From Sulfobacillus acidophilus DSM 10332 (lineage in GTDB: Bacteria; Bacillota; Sulfobacillia; Sulfobacillales; Sulfobacillaceae): a stretch of 64,000 nucleotides of DNA. Below the pieces are notes generated by a model. That model had not been told where the DNA came from. It ran no database searches and saw only the letters and a program-made list of their open reading frames with translations. A program made the position numbers and the translations under genes. The stretch covers positions 2,046,001 through 2,110,000 of the forward strand of contig CP003179.1 in the NCBI GenBank assembly GCA_000237975.1, given 5' to 3'. This document shows positions 56,080 to 63,857 of the stretch, one piece after another; positions within the stretch are counted from its first letter, which is position 1, and the number at the start of each line of letters is the position of its first letter.

Positions 56080-57617
56080 GACGAGTGCTCCTCCTCCGGA
56101 TTATGATAATAAGCAGACCCGCGAAGATGGGCATGACGGCGCGGGGTGGATCGGGCCGTCGGACGCTGAAGGGTCTCACAATAGGCCCGGACGTGGGGGT
56201 AGGACCACGTCTGGGCCGTGAGGGCCCGGTTCGCGGCCTCTTCCAAAATGGCCGGGCCATAGGTTTTGGCACAGTCCAAAATGCCGAGACATCGGCGGTA
56301 GATTTGTTCCGGAACACCGCCCCGCGTTAAAATGCCCACCACTAGGGTCCGCGTGTGGGGACCGATGGCCTCGGCCCGGGTGATCAAGGCTTCGGGGGTG
56401 ATGCCGGCTGCCCACGCCCGATGCGCGGGGGGCAGATGGTCCGGATGGGTCGACCGGGCCCCGGGCTGCCAGATGCGCGGATGACTCGCAATACGTTCGT
56501 GATCCTGAAAACATTCCACGGTCGTCGCCGTCACGCGAACATCGACGGTGGATCCCACCCATCGAGTGGGGACACGATAAAACGCCCGATCCCCTTGAAT
56601 GGGGTAGTCTTTGTGCACTTTGGCCTGCCGCCATTCTCCAAATTCGTAGGCGGTCGGCGGCAACGGCCGTAAGGCCGGCCGATCATCCGCGTCAAAGACG
56701 CTCTGCCGGGAACCCGACCATTTCTTAAAGGGCCGCTGGTTGAGTTGGGCGTTCAGTTCCGCTACCCGGGCCTGAGCCTGACCAAAGCTGGTGAAGCGTT
56801 CATGGCGCAAGACGGCTAAAATCCAACGTTCGACGAGAAGAACGGCCGCTTCGACTTTGGCTTTATCGCGAGGTTTGCGCACACGGGCCGGTAAAATCGC
56901 ACAGCCATAATGGTCGGCCCATTCCTGATACGTGGGATGAAGCCGCGGTTCATACCAATTCTCCTGGATCACGCCCGCTTTTGGATTATCCGGTACGATG
57001 AGGCGGGGGACTCCGCCAAAATATTCCAATGCATGGACATGCCCTGGGATCCACGACGCCGCACTCAAATCCCGATGAACTTCCACGAAGGTATCGTGGC
57101 GATATCCCAGGGTGGCCACAAAGAGATACCCGGGAACTGCGCCACCAGGCTCCTCAATGGTTAATGTCTTGCCTGCATAATCCACAAAGCAGCGATCGCC
57201 TGGAATATAGTGTTGTCGCATCGCGACCGTGACGGTCGCGGCAAAGCGCCGATAACGGGCGCAAAATGGTGTATAGCCGAGTCCCTCGGGATATTCCGTA
57301 CGGTATTCTAACCACAGTTGTTGGAGAGTGACGCCGGGACGCCGTAATTCCTGATGAATGGTGGGCCAATCGGGTTCCGTATATTGTCGGGGACGTCCCC
57401 GACGACCCGGGTAAATCCATTGGGCCAAATCATGATCCCGCAAGCCGTCCGGCAGGGGCCACGAATGACCGCTCGTGGTAAATCGCTGCACGACCTGGGC
57501 GACGGTGGTATGGTGAATGCCTAACGACCGGCCAATTTCGCGATACGATAACGCCAAGTCAAAGTGTAACCGTAAGATGTCGCGTACGAGCACAAAAGGT
57601 AACCTCCCTGTTTTCAT
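56073..57617 (-). CDS. istA: IstA transposase of the inner IS21 element
   Basis: 514 residues. N-terminal helix-turn-helix (LSYREIGRSLGIHHTTVAQVVQRF), then the DDE integrase core: Asp in CFVDYAGKT, Asp in IVPDNPKAGV, Glu in KAKVEAAVLLVERW, then the C-terminal domain. Appears intact. A GTG 24 bp inside the frame has a better GGGAGG spacing than the first ATG and may be the true start. Confidence 0.92.
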   Translation of the reverse strand: MKTGRLPFVLVRDILRLHFDLALSYREIGRSLGIHHTTVAQVVQRFTTSGHSWPLPDGLRDHDLAQWIYPGRRGRPRQYTEPDWPTIHQELRRPGVTLQQLWLEYRTEYPEGLGYTPFCARYRRFAATVTVAMRQHYIPGDRCFVDYAGKTLTIEEPGGAVPGYLFVATLGYRHDTFVEVHRDLSAASWIPGHVHALEYFGGVPRLIVPDNPKAGVIQENWYEPRLHPTYQEWADHYGCAILPARVRKPRDKAKVEAAVLLVERWILAVLRHERFTSFGQAQARVAELNAQLNQRPFKKWSGSRQSVFDADDRPALRPLPPTAYEFGEWRQAKVHKDYPIQGDRAFYRVPTRWVGSTVDVRVTATTVECFQDHERIASHPRIWQPGARSTHPDHLPPAHRAWAAGITPEALITRAEAIGPHTRTLVVGILTRGGVPEQIYRRCLGILDCAKTYGPAILEEAANRALTAQTWSYPHVRAYCETLQRPTARSTPRRHAHLRGSAYYHNPEEEHSSC

Positions 57618-57697
57618 ACTAGCCCTCCCGAATGCGTGGTATCGAGGGCAGACGCCCTCGATACCTCATTCGACAGCGCCGTGGCGAAATCATGGCG

Positions 57698-57773
57698 GTG
57701 GTGGAGATTTAGTGAAATTCATGGTGGGACATTAGTGAAATGGATGGTGGGAACTTAGTGAAAGAGATGGTGG
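57698..57773 (-). repeat. 23-bp-spaced subterminal repeats, right end
   Basis: ATGGTGG units (one GTGGTGG) begin at 57698, 57721, 57744 and 57767, alternating with TTAGTGAAA. On the minus strand these are CCACCAT, the same core as at the left end. Confidence 0.8.
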
Positions 57774-57792
57774 GGTATTTCCGAAATCTGCA

Positions 57793-58466
57793 TCCAGACG
57801 ACGTCGCCGTTCTCGTTGCGTCCCTGGACAACGGGTTTCATGTTGTCAAAGAGCACGTCCCGCGGACGACCACCAAAGTACTGAAAGGCATGCACGAGCC
57901 CTCGGATGACGGCCGTTCCGTCCGCGGTGGTTCCGAACTCGGCATAGGTCATGCGTGAGTGGCTCAAGACCATCACAAAGAGCCACAGCTTTTGGGGCCG
58001 CCCGGCCACATCGTCGTAGCCAAAGAACCCAAAGTCCACTTGCGCCTGCTGGCCCGGCTCGGTGTCAAACCGCCTCACCGCTGGAGGTGTCCGCGCCGGA
58101 CGGCGCGGATGGAGATAGTTCTTGACGAGCGTATACCCGCCGGTATAGCCCTGCTGGCGAATCTCGTGAAACAGTCGGGTGCCATTGGTGACCCCGCGCG
58201 CCACTTGGTTATCTAAATAAGCCTTAAAGGGGTCGAGTTTCGATGGCCTCGGGGTCCGACGGCGGCGGACCGGATCGGTCCGCAAGTATTTCTTTATGGT
58301 GTTACGGCGATCATGAAACACGCCTTTACCGCCGACTATCCGGATCGGTCCGCAAGTATTTCTTTATGGTGTTACGGGACAAGCCCGTCTGGCGACTGAT
58401 TTCTCGGATACTATATCCTTGTGCATGGAGATCACGGATCTTCATGACTTGCCCACTCCTTGTCAT
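57793..58466 (-). pseudogene. istA: N-terminal half of the outer istA, with duplication
   Basis: From an ATG at 58466: MTRSGQVMKIRDLHAQGYSI, REISRQTGLSRNTIKKYLRTDP, then a 38-bp repeat (58339-58376 and 58269-58306, offset 70 bp) that shifts the frame. Downstream the frame resumes with RRRRTPRPSKLDPFK, QVDFGFFGYDD (first catalytic Asp), DVLFDNMKPVVQG (second) and stops at the inner IS. Thus istA is broken twice: by a short duplication and by insertion. Confidence 0.87.
58269..58376. repeat. 38-bp direct repeat inside outer istA
   Basis: The same 38 bases occur at 58269-58306 and 58339-58376, 32 bp apart. The 70-bp offset is not a multiple of three, so the duplication frameshifts istA. Confidence 0.9.
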
Positions 58467-58566
58467 CGAGACACCTCACCTTTGGTCGGGTATTGGTGTC
58501 GGATTTCGTCAGGGGTGGGTCAAATTCTTTCCGGCGATCTGGATCATTTTAATTCTGGCGTTAACA

Positions 58567-58655
58567 GACGATCGTAAAGCCGACGGTTCGGCCGCGTTCG
58601 CACCCGGCAATCCCCAGCCCTATGGCCCAATGGGTTTTTCCGTGATGTAGAGTCA
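58567..58655 (-). pseudogene. Walker A fragment of the oldest istB
   Basis: Reads GKTHWAIGLGIAGCERGRTVGFTIV up to the GACG duplication, the Walker A region of an IstB. Continues at 53761. Nothing upstream of about 58655 is recognisable, and 58656-58807 holds no feature I can support. Confidence 0.8.
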
Positions 58656-58807
58656 CACAATGGAAATTATGGGTATGCGGATTTTGTGATGGATCGATGG
58701 CTTCTCATGGTGAAACGAAGCCACGACGCTTTGTGTTGATCGGACTTTCACTGGAGCCGAGGATAAACAATTCCACGTCGTTGATCGACTGGTATCTCGC
58801 TTGACAA

Positions 58808-60547
58808 TCAGCGTTCGAGCCCCGTCGTGTTTTGGATGACTCTGAGTGACGGGAGGTCGAACCGATGGGTGACCTCCGGGAACCCTATGGGTAAGGCCCC
58901 GTGATGAGAAAAGACCACAATTCCCTCCCAGTGTGCGAGCAGATCGATTAATCCTCGGGTGGCACGGGTATCGAGATAGATGAACGGTTCATCGAGGAAT
59001 AAAATGTTGGGCGAATCGGCCAGCGCTCGGGTCAATGACACAATTTGTCGTAGCCCGTCACTTAAATAGTCGCGGCCTGCGGTGCCAATGGGCGTCTGCC
59101 AGCCCTGTGACCAACATCCCATGTCGTGACCCAAAACCGCTAAGATATTTTCCGCCTGAGTGAGGTCAAGTGCAGGTCGGCCCCACCGGATATTATTTTC
59201 CAGCGTATCGCGGCTCACCTGCGGCGGCTGAAGCGCCCAACCGGTCCGACCGTGCACGACGATCTCCCCACGGATCGGGGGGATTAGTTGCCCGATGACG
59301 CTAATCCAATGCGATTTTCCGCTGCCATTCGGTCCTTGAATCCATAGACGCGATCCGGGTTGTAAGATCAGTGAGATCGGCTTGGGATCCGAGCCAGCAC
59401 GTGTGTCCTTCTCTCCGATCACGACCTCCGATAGACGCACGTAACTGTCTGCACCCGACACGCGATCGGCAACGGATACCGGGAGACCAATGTCGCTAGG
59501 TCCGAACTCTGAGCTCATGGGGAACGGCCCCATATCGTTGAGAATGCCGACACTCAGGGCATGAATACGGGCGAATCGCGAAGGTCCCTGGAGCAATCCT
59601 TTCACCGGCAAGTAGACTTGCATCGAAAAGGCATAAAACGCCAGCAGAGCTCCCAAGGAAAGTCGGCCATGAAGTTCCAGCCAGCTTCCATAAAGCAGCA
59701 GCGTCAAGGGACCCAAAAACATCATAAAACTCGACAGCGCTTGCGCCGTACTGAGCCAGGCGATACGCCGCACCGAATCATTTTGCAGCTGAACTAAGGA
59801 AGGGTGTGTCAGGTCATTTAAGTAAGACGGCGTCTGAAACGCATGGACGACCCGGGAAAGATGGAGCGCATGCACGATCGCCCCGGACGTGGCCGCGAGA
59901 TCGTGGTGAAATCGTTGGGTCCAGGTGGCTTGCAATCGCGCAAGCCAGAGTTCCATCGCCCCGACTGCGGGGACCATGACAAAGGCGGCGACGGTCATGG
60001 GGGAATCCAGTCGCGCCATGAGGACGATGAGAAGGATGAGCCATAGGGTGTCACGCGGTACACTGATCATCACACCCAGGACTTCGCGAGCCAGACTATC
60101 CAGGTCATTCAATAGGCGACTGCTGAAGCCGGCACTGGTCGCTTCCAGGTCCCCGGGGCGTAGGAGTCTCATCGAGGCCGAACGAATCCAGCGCGTACGT
60201 AATTGTAGTAACCGCGATTGAATGATGCGCTCTAGCGCGACAGACTGTCCCAGAGACGCCCCGATTTGCGCGAGGCCGACCACGATAATCCCCAGTAGAA
60301 GAAATGAGAGCATCTGCTGATGATGAGGAATGAGTACGCGGTTAATGAGATATTTCGTCAAGAGGGGACTAATCAGTTGTGTGCCTACCAACACGCACGA
60401 GGTCGCCCCCCCGATCAGGACCACACGCCATCCCGATTTGCCCATGACCATCTGCCAAACCATCCGCACCGACTTGACCGCGAATCGCAACGGAACGTTA
60501 CTGGTCAGCAACGCGGTCATCTTCTTCACGCGAGTGCCAACAAACAT
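58808..60547 (-). CDS. ABC exporter (fused permease-ATPase)
   Basis: 579 residues, AGGAGG site. Six membrane segments within 40-310, then an ATPase: Walker A GPNGSGKS (405-412), Walker B ILFLDEP (515-521), H-loop VVFSHH. The signature is YLSDGLRQ (494-501) instead of LSGGQRQ, and the nucleotide domain is compact, so activity may be altered. No N-terminal C39 peptidase. Position at the end of the radical SAM operon suggests export of the modified peptide or self-protection. Confidence 0.88.
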   Translation of the reverse strand: MFVGTRVKKMTALLTSNVPLRFAVKSVRMVWQMVMGKSGWRVVLIGGATSCVLVGTQLISPLLTKYLINRVLIPHHQQMLSFLLLGIIVVGLAQIGASLGQSVALERIIQSRLLQLRTRWIRSASMRLLRPGDLEATSAGFSSRLLNDLDSLAREVLGVMISVPRDTLWLILLIVLMARLDSPMTVAAFVMVPAVGAMELWLARLQATWTQRFHHDLAATSGAIVHALHLSRVVHAFQTPSYLNDLTHPSLVQLQNDSVRRIAWLSTAQALSSFMMFLGPLTLLLYGSWLELHGRLSLGALLAFYAFSMQVYLPVKGLLQGPSRFARIHALSVGILNDMGPFPMSSEFGPSDIGLPVSVADRVSGADSYVRLSEVVIGEKDTRAGSDPKPISLILQPGSRLWIQGPNGSGKSHWISVIGQLIPPIRGEIVVHGRTGWALQPPQVSRDTLENNIRWGRPALDLTQAENILAVLGHDMGCWSQGWQTPIGTAGRDYLSDGLRQIVSLTRALADSPNILFLDEPFIYLDTRATRGLIDLLAHWEGIVVFSHHGALPIGFPEVTHRFDLPSLRVIQNTTGLER

Positions 60548-60565
60548 CGTGGGCCTCCTATGCGC

Positions 60566-61240
60566 CTACCTTTTTAGCCACGTGCGTCCATAAATGATGG
60601 CTATCACAAACAGTATCAAGGCCCCTAGAGCCTGGGATAACTCGAACACAGGAACATAGATCTCGTGCTGGCGCACCCACGCCCCCACGCCATCAACAGA
60701 CGTGTGAAATGCCCACACGAGGCCAAGCATTTCGATACGCCGCGTTTTTATGAAGCCTACCAGCCACAGTCCGCTAGCAAGGTCGAACAAGGTAGCTCCC
60801 AAGCGCTCGACCGTACTCCAGAGGATGGTGGGTGGTAGTACTCCGGGAAATTGCGTGATCCCCAGGTATAGGATTTCGGCCAGCGAAAACCCTAAGCCCA
60901 CGCTTAGGCCTTCAAGCCAGGCGACATCCGCCGTCAGATCTGAACTTCCCGAGCGAATGGCGACGTATTTAGCGAACGTTTGGCCGGTAGCAGCGGCCAT
61001 GCCGAGGACTATCCACGGAATAAACTGGACGGAGGTACTTGTCATCAAGGAGTACCCGTGCACTAAGACCGATTGACCCATAATACCGACGAGAAACGCA
61101 GCGAATCCCAGAGGCACAGCAGAATAGGGCTTCTGCTGAACCGTTCGTCCAAACAAGAGAACCCGCCCGACGCCTTGGACAGCAAGAGCGACGCCCGAAT
61201 TGAGGATCACAAATAGCCCAAAAAAGCCAACATTGGTCAT
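60566..61240 (-). CDS. YhfC-like polytopic membrane protein
   Basis: 224 residues; the ATG at 61240 overlaps the previous stop as ATGA, so a longer frame to 61339 is rejected. Seven or so hydrophobic segments. Three spaced polar motifs recall the YhfC/CPBP/PrsW intramembrane protease group: GFSLAE (Glu122), ER at 145-146 followed by Asp153, and FHTSVD (His179, Asp183). The usual His in the second motif is absent, so protease activity is uncertain. It could cut a leader peptide or give immunity. Confidence 0.6.
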   Translation of the reverse strand: MTNVGFFGLFVILNSGVALAVQGVGRVLLFGRTVQQKPYSAVPLGFAAFLVGIMGQSVLVHGYSLMTSTSVQFIPWIVLGMAAATGQTFAKYVAIRSGSSDLTADVAWLEGLSVGLGFSLAEILYLGITQFPGVLPPTILWSTVERLGATLFDLASGLWLVGFIKTRRIEMLGLVWAFHTSVDGVGAWVRQHEIYVPVFELSQALGALILFVIAIIYGRTWLKR

Positions 61241-61434
61241 CGATTGGACACATAAATTACAACCGCGAAAAATATCAGCACGCCGAGCCAAAACAGTGCC
61301 CCGCCAGGTCGTGCAATATTGACGTTCCACCCGCCCCATCGTGGAACGAACACCCGCGGGTCATCGGGATTATAATAAATGATATATTGCCACCATGGGG
61401 TCTTTTTCTTGGGGTGCTCCTCGGCGTCTCCCAT
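61237..61434 (-). CDS. Small DUF5808-like membrane protein
   Basis: 65 residues, AAAGGAGA site. YYNPDDPRVFVPRWGGWNVN, then ARPG, is the DUF5808 pattern, followed by one membrane helix (LFWLGVLIFFAVVIYV). This domain often accompanies DUF1648/SdpI-type membrane proteins; an immunity or accessory role is possible. Coupled to the YhfC-like gene. Confidence 0.7.
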   Translation of the reverse strand: MGDAEEHPKKKTPWWQYIIYYNPDDPRVFVPRWGGWNVNIARPGGALFWLGVLIFFAVVIYVSNR

Positions 61435-61450
61435 AAAGGCAACTCTCCTT

Positions 61451-62527
61451 TCACGAGATTTCTTGGGCGGCTCCTTCTAGTGCTTTCGTAAACTTCTTTT
61501 TAAAAAGGAACCGAGTCATGACGGAGTCCATGACTTCCGGGTAGTGTTGCGCCAGAACTTCTTGGACACGCGAATTTTGATGAACGGAAACACACGCCTG
61601 GCACGGATGAACAGCGGCGTCTATATCGATTGTATCATCGTACTGGCGCGCAAACAGCAAAATGTTCTCTGGCCCGTCCACATTTAGCCAAATCTTGAGG
61701 AAGTCCTGAAACTGGTCGTCGTACAAATCCACGAGCCGCCGCGTGCGAACATCGCCGACCTTGAGCGCAGGGATATATTCCATCGTAAGACCACAACAGG
61801 AGGCTGCTTGATGGGCTGGAGTCACGACGAAGTTCTCTAGGATGTTATCACAGCCTCCCACGTCCATACGCCGTGCGGGATCGCGAATTAAGTTTTGGTT
61901 GTGGACGATATTGCGGTCGTTATGAAAGGGTATCCAGATGTTGCTAATTACCTGAAGCTTGTGCCGCGTGTTGGGGTGCATCCGCCAAAATTCCTGAATG
62001 AACAGATGTTCCATGGCCTGTTTAACCGTGAAAGCCGTTGTTTCACTTCCTTCGACAGCAATGAGCGTTTGAATTCCTAGCTCGGCAGCGCAGGCAGCAC
62101 CAATGGCGACGCGGTCATATGGGACGAACTTTTGATGATCATCGCCAGTACTCAAGTTTAATTCTGTTAATCCTGCATCAACGAGCGGCTCAAGACGAGC
62201 CAATGCGGCTCGTCTTGACGTAGCCCAGTATCCGTTGGTTACACATCGTACCGAAAGGCCTTGCGAAGAGGCGCGTTTCACAGAGGTGACCAGGTCGCCC
62301 CGTAGTAGGAAACATTCTCCCCCACTAAATACTACCATCTTTAACGTCGAAAATTCGCGAGCCCGGTCAATCACATCAAGTATATCGGGCAATGACAGGC
62401 GCTGATGTAGTTGGGGTCCACATTCAAAACAACATTCCTGACATGCAGCGGTACATTGATACGTGGCAAGGATTGTCATTGTTGTGGGACCTAGCTGAAC
62501 CCGATCACGAACGAAGTCTGGTACCAC
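61451..62527 (-). CDS. Radical SAM enzyme with SPASM-like C-terminus
   Basis: 358 residues from a GTG at 62527 behind GAGGGGG; an upstream frame to 62737 would overlap the 78-residue gene. Radical SAM motif C25xxxC29xxC32 in YQCTAACQEC, with extra Cys33 and Cys36; SAM-binding GGE in FSGGECF (68-74). C-terminal cysteines C226, C244, C245, C309 and C312 (GGCDNILENFV, ASCCGL, HPCQAC) fit an auxiliary iron-sulfur site of SPASM/twitch type. Family members modify ribosomal peptides. Neighbours support that; the chemistry is unknown. Confidence 0.85.
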   Translation of the reverse strand: MVPDFVRDRVQLGPTTMTILATYQCTAACQECCFECGPQLHQRLSLPDILDVIDRAREFSTLKMVVFSGGECFLLRGDLVTSVKRASSQGLSVRCVTNGYWATSRRAALARLEPLVDAGLTELNLSTGDDHQKFVPYDRVAIGAACAAELGIQTLIAVEGSETTAFTVKQAMEHLFIQEFWRMHPNTRHKLQVISNIWIPFHNDRNIVHNQNLIRDPARRMDVGGCDNILENFVVTPAHQAASCCGLTMEYIPALKVGDVRTRRLVDLYDDQFQDFLKIWLNVDGPENILLFARQYDDTIDIDAAVHPCQACVSVHQNSRVQEVLAQHYPEVMDSVMTRFLFKKKFTKALEGAAQEIS

Positions 62528-62588
62528 GATTATCCCCCTCACTTGTTCCGCGAACGTGAAATGATACTCCTCTGAACAATAGTTACGA

Positions 62589-62825
62589 TTAACTGGCTTC
62601 GGGTGCAGCCGATTCGACTGACACCGAATAGTCCAAGGCTTCGAGACGCCGAATTGCCCGGCGGACCACGGCCTGATCATCCTGCTGGTTAAAGTCCTTG
62701 GCGCCAAAATCTTCGTAGACGGCCCCCGTGTGCGCAAGAACGCATAGATCGCGATCAGGATGTGGCGCCCCGGTCGCCATCGGTCGTGCGCGAGGCTTTG
62801 CTGCCTTTGCAGGTGCGCGGAGCAT
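62589..62825 (-). CDS. 78-residue small protein next to the radical SAM gene
   Basis: Strong AAAGGAG site, start at 62825, 11 bp after the 215-residue gene and 61 bp before the radical SAM start. N-terminus basic, rich in Ala/Pro/Arg; centre CVLAHTGAVYEDFGAKDFNQQDD; C-terminus helical (VVRRAIRRLEALDYSVSVES). One Cys only. Could be a peptide substrate, a leader-binding partner, or unrelated; I recognise no family with confidence. Confidence 0.65.
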   Translation of the reverse strand: MLRAPAKAAKPRARPMATGAPHPDRDLCVLAHTGAVYEDFGAKDFNQQDDQAVVRRAIRRLEALDYSVSVESAAPEAS

Positions 62826-62836
62826 GAGCGTCTCCT

Positions 62837-63484
62837 TTAGGCCTGAATTCCTAACAATTGCTCTTTATGTTGTACCAAACTGTGGAATTCTGCGGCCATA
62901 GCGTTTTGTACGGATCGTGCAAACCCAACACCACTCACCATGTAGGCAGCTTGGGCCGCGCGCTGATATCCAATCTTTTGCTCTGGCGCGGGTACCCCGA
63001 GCGGAAACACAGGGATAACTAGGGCTATCGCCGCTACAACTACTACTACCGCCCCAACCTCATAACCAACGTAGACGTTTACGTCATAGCCGAGATTAAC
63101 ATTTACACGCGTATTGACGGTTGCAGACTCCGGTTGCGCCGCGTCCAAGGTAATTAGGTGGATGGAATTCAAAATTTGCTCGCGATCCGGGATCAATCGT
63201 CTATCGCGCAATGCATTGATGAATCGGTTTGGGTCTTGATCATCGGCATCGTATTCTAGGCAGAAATGCAAGAGCTCTACGGATGCATCTGACCCGTACG
63301 ACTTAAGGGCCGTGTACCACTGGCCTGGGTTGAACTCAGATTCCTCCAGAAGATTCACTAAGCCTTCAGATGGGGCCCAATCCCCCAGTGGCAGTCTGGT
63401 CCCTACCCGCTCGACGACAGCCTCATCTCTCGTGGTGGGAATTCCGTACTTGCGATCCTGTATCAGAGGTAATTCTAATTCCAT
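62837..63484 (-). CDS. Unusual protein with Val/Asn patch, candidate precursor
   Basis: 215 residues from the ATG at 63484 (AAAGGAG); a longer frame to 63532 lacks a site. Residues 1-118 are soluble and acidic. Residues 122-142 alternate Val/Asn with Tyr (VNTRVNVNLGYDVNVYVGY), 143-165 are a Val/Ala-rich hydrophobic run, and 168-215 an amphipathic tail. This leader-then-hydrophobic layout recalls long-leader peptide precursors (NHLP-like), but no such family motif is certain. It could instead be a membrane-inserted effector. Upstream of the modifying enzyme in the operon. Confidence 0.6.
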   Translation of the reverse strand: MELELPLIQDRKYGIPTTRDEAVVERVGTRLPLGDWAPSEGLVNLLEESEFNPGQWYTALKSYGSDASVELLHFCLEYDADDQDPNRFINALRDRRLIPDREQILNSIHLITLDAAQPESATVNTRVNVNLGYDVNVYVGYEVGAVVVVVAAIALVIPVFPLGVPAPEQKIGYQRAAQAAYMVSGVGFARSVQNAMAAEFHSLVQHKEQLLGIQA

Positions 63485-63593
63485 GATAGTCGAAAGCTCC
63501 TTTCCGTTCCGAGGATCAATCGCGGTGCTCATAGAAGGTGAATCACTGCATAGACAACTACAATTTTCAACTGTGACCTCTGGTCATGAGACG

Positions 63594-63821
63594 TTACAGC
63601 CTGTATCGGTCTGTATCCGCCGGATAGATGTCTTCGACGTCATCCTCCAGGACGGCAATCGCGTCGAGACCGCCCTTGGCAACTGCTAGGATTTGTTGTT
63701 GAAAAAGGGCCGGGTACTCGGATTTACAGGCACGACAAACTATCACGAAGAGGATGGACATTGGTCGAACATCATAATCCGTCCATAGACGGCACTTCGG
63801 ACAAAAATACTTATTTTCCAT
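63594..63821 (-). CDS. Small zinc-ribbon protein
   Basis: 75 residues with GGAAGGAAG site. Cys pairs in YFCPKCRLW and VCRACKSEY make a CxxC-CxxC zinc ribbon; the rest is acidic (VLEDDVEDIYPAD). Lies 109 bp before the 215-residue gene; possibly the same operon. Function unknown. Confidence 0.65.
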   Translation of the reverse strand: MENKYFCPKCRLWTDYDVRPMSILFVIVCRACKSEYPALFQQQILAVAKGGLDAIAVLEDDVEDIYPADTDRYRL

Positions 63822-63857
63822 GGCGCTTCCTTCCGCTATCTAACTGACAAGTCCCCC

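Larger units (their letters stand above)
55223..57792 (-). mobile_element. Inner IS21-family element, complete
   Basis: 2570 bp with perfect 10-bp terminal inverted repeats TGCAGATTTC / GAAATCTGCA and TCCAGA target duplication. Carries intact istA and istB with the usual overlap. Each end has four CCACCA units spaced exactly 23 bp. Being intact, younger than the element it interrupts. Confidence 0.93.
53762..58566 (-). mobile_element. Outer IS21-family element, itself interrupted
   Basis: Ends TGTCAACGCC (53762) and, inverted, TGTTAACGCC (58566), with further similar AATTTGACCCACC boxes inside both ends. Flanked by GACG on both sides (53758-53761 and 58567-58570). Net length about 2.23 kb once the inner element and its duplication are removed. 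Encodes istB (53764-54603) and a split istA. It sits inside an older istB. Confidence 0.88.

Noticed and set aside
55241-57773. Regularly spaced repeats that could suggest a CRISPR array
   Set aside because: Only 7-bp cores with similar spacers at two IS ends; no spacer diversity and no cas genes. They are IS subterminal repeats.
61451-62737. Longer 428-residue form of the radical SAM protein
   Set aside because: The extra 70 residues overlap the 78-residue gene in another frame and precede the GAGGGGG-GTG start.
63574-63586. TGACC-TCT-GGTCA dyad before the 215-residue gene
   Set aside because: Only 5-bp arms and no clear promoter around it; chance is likely.
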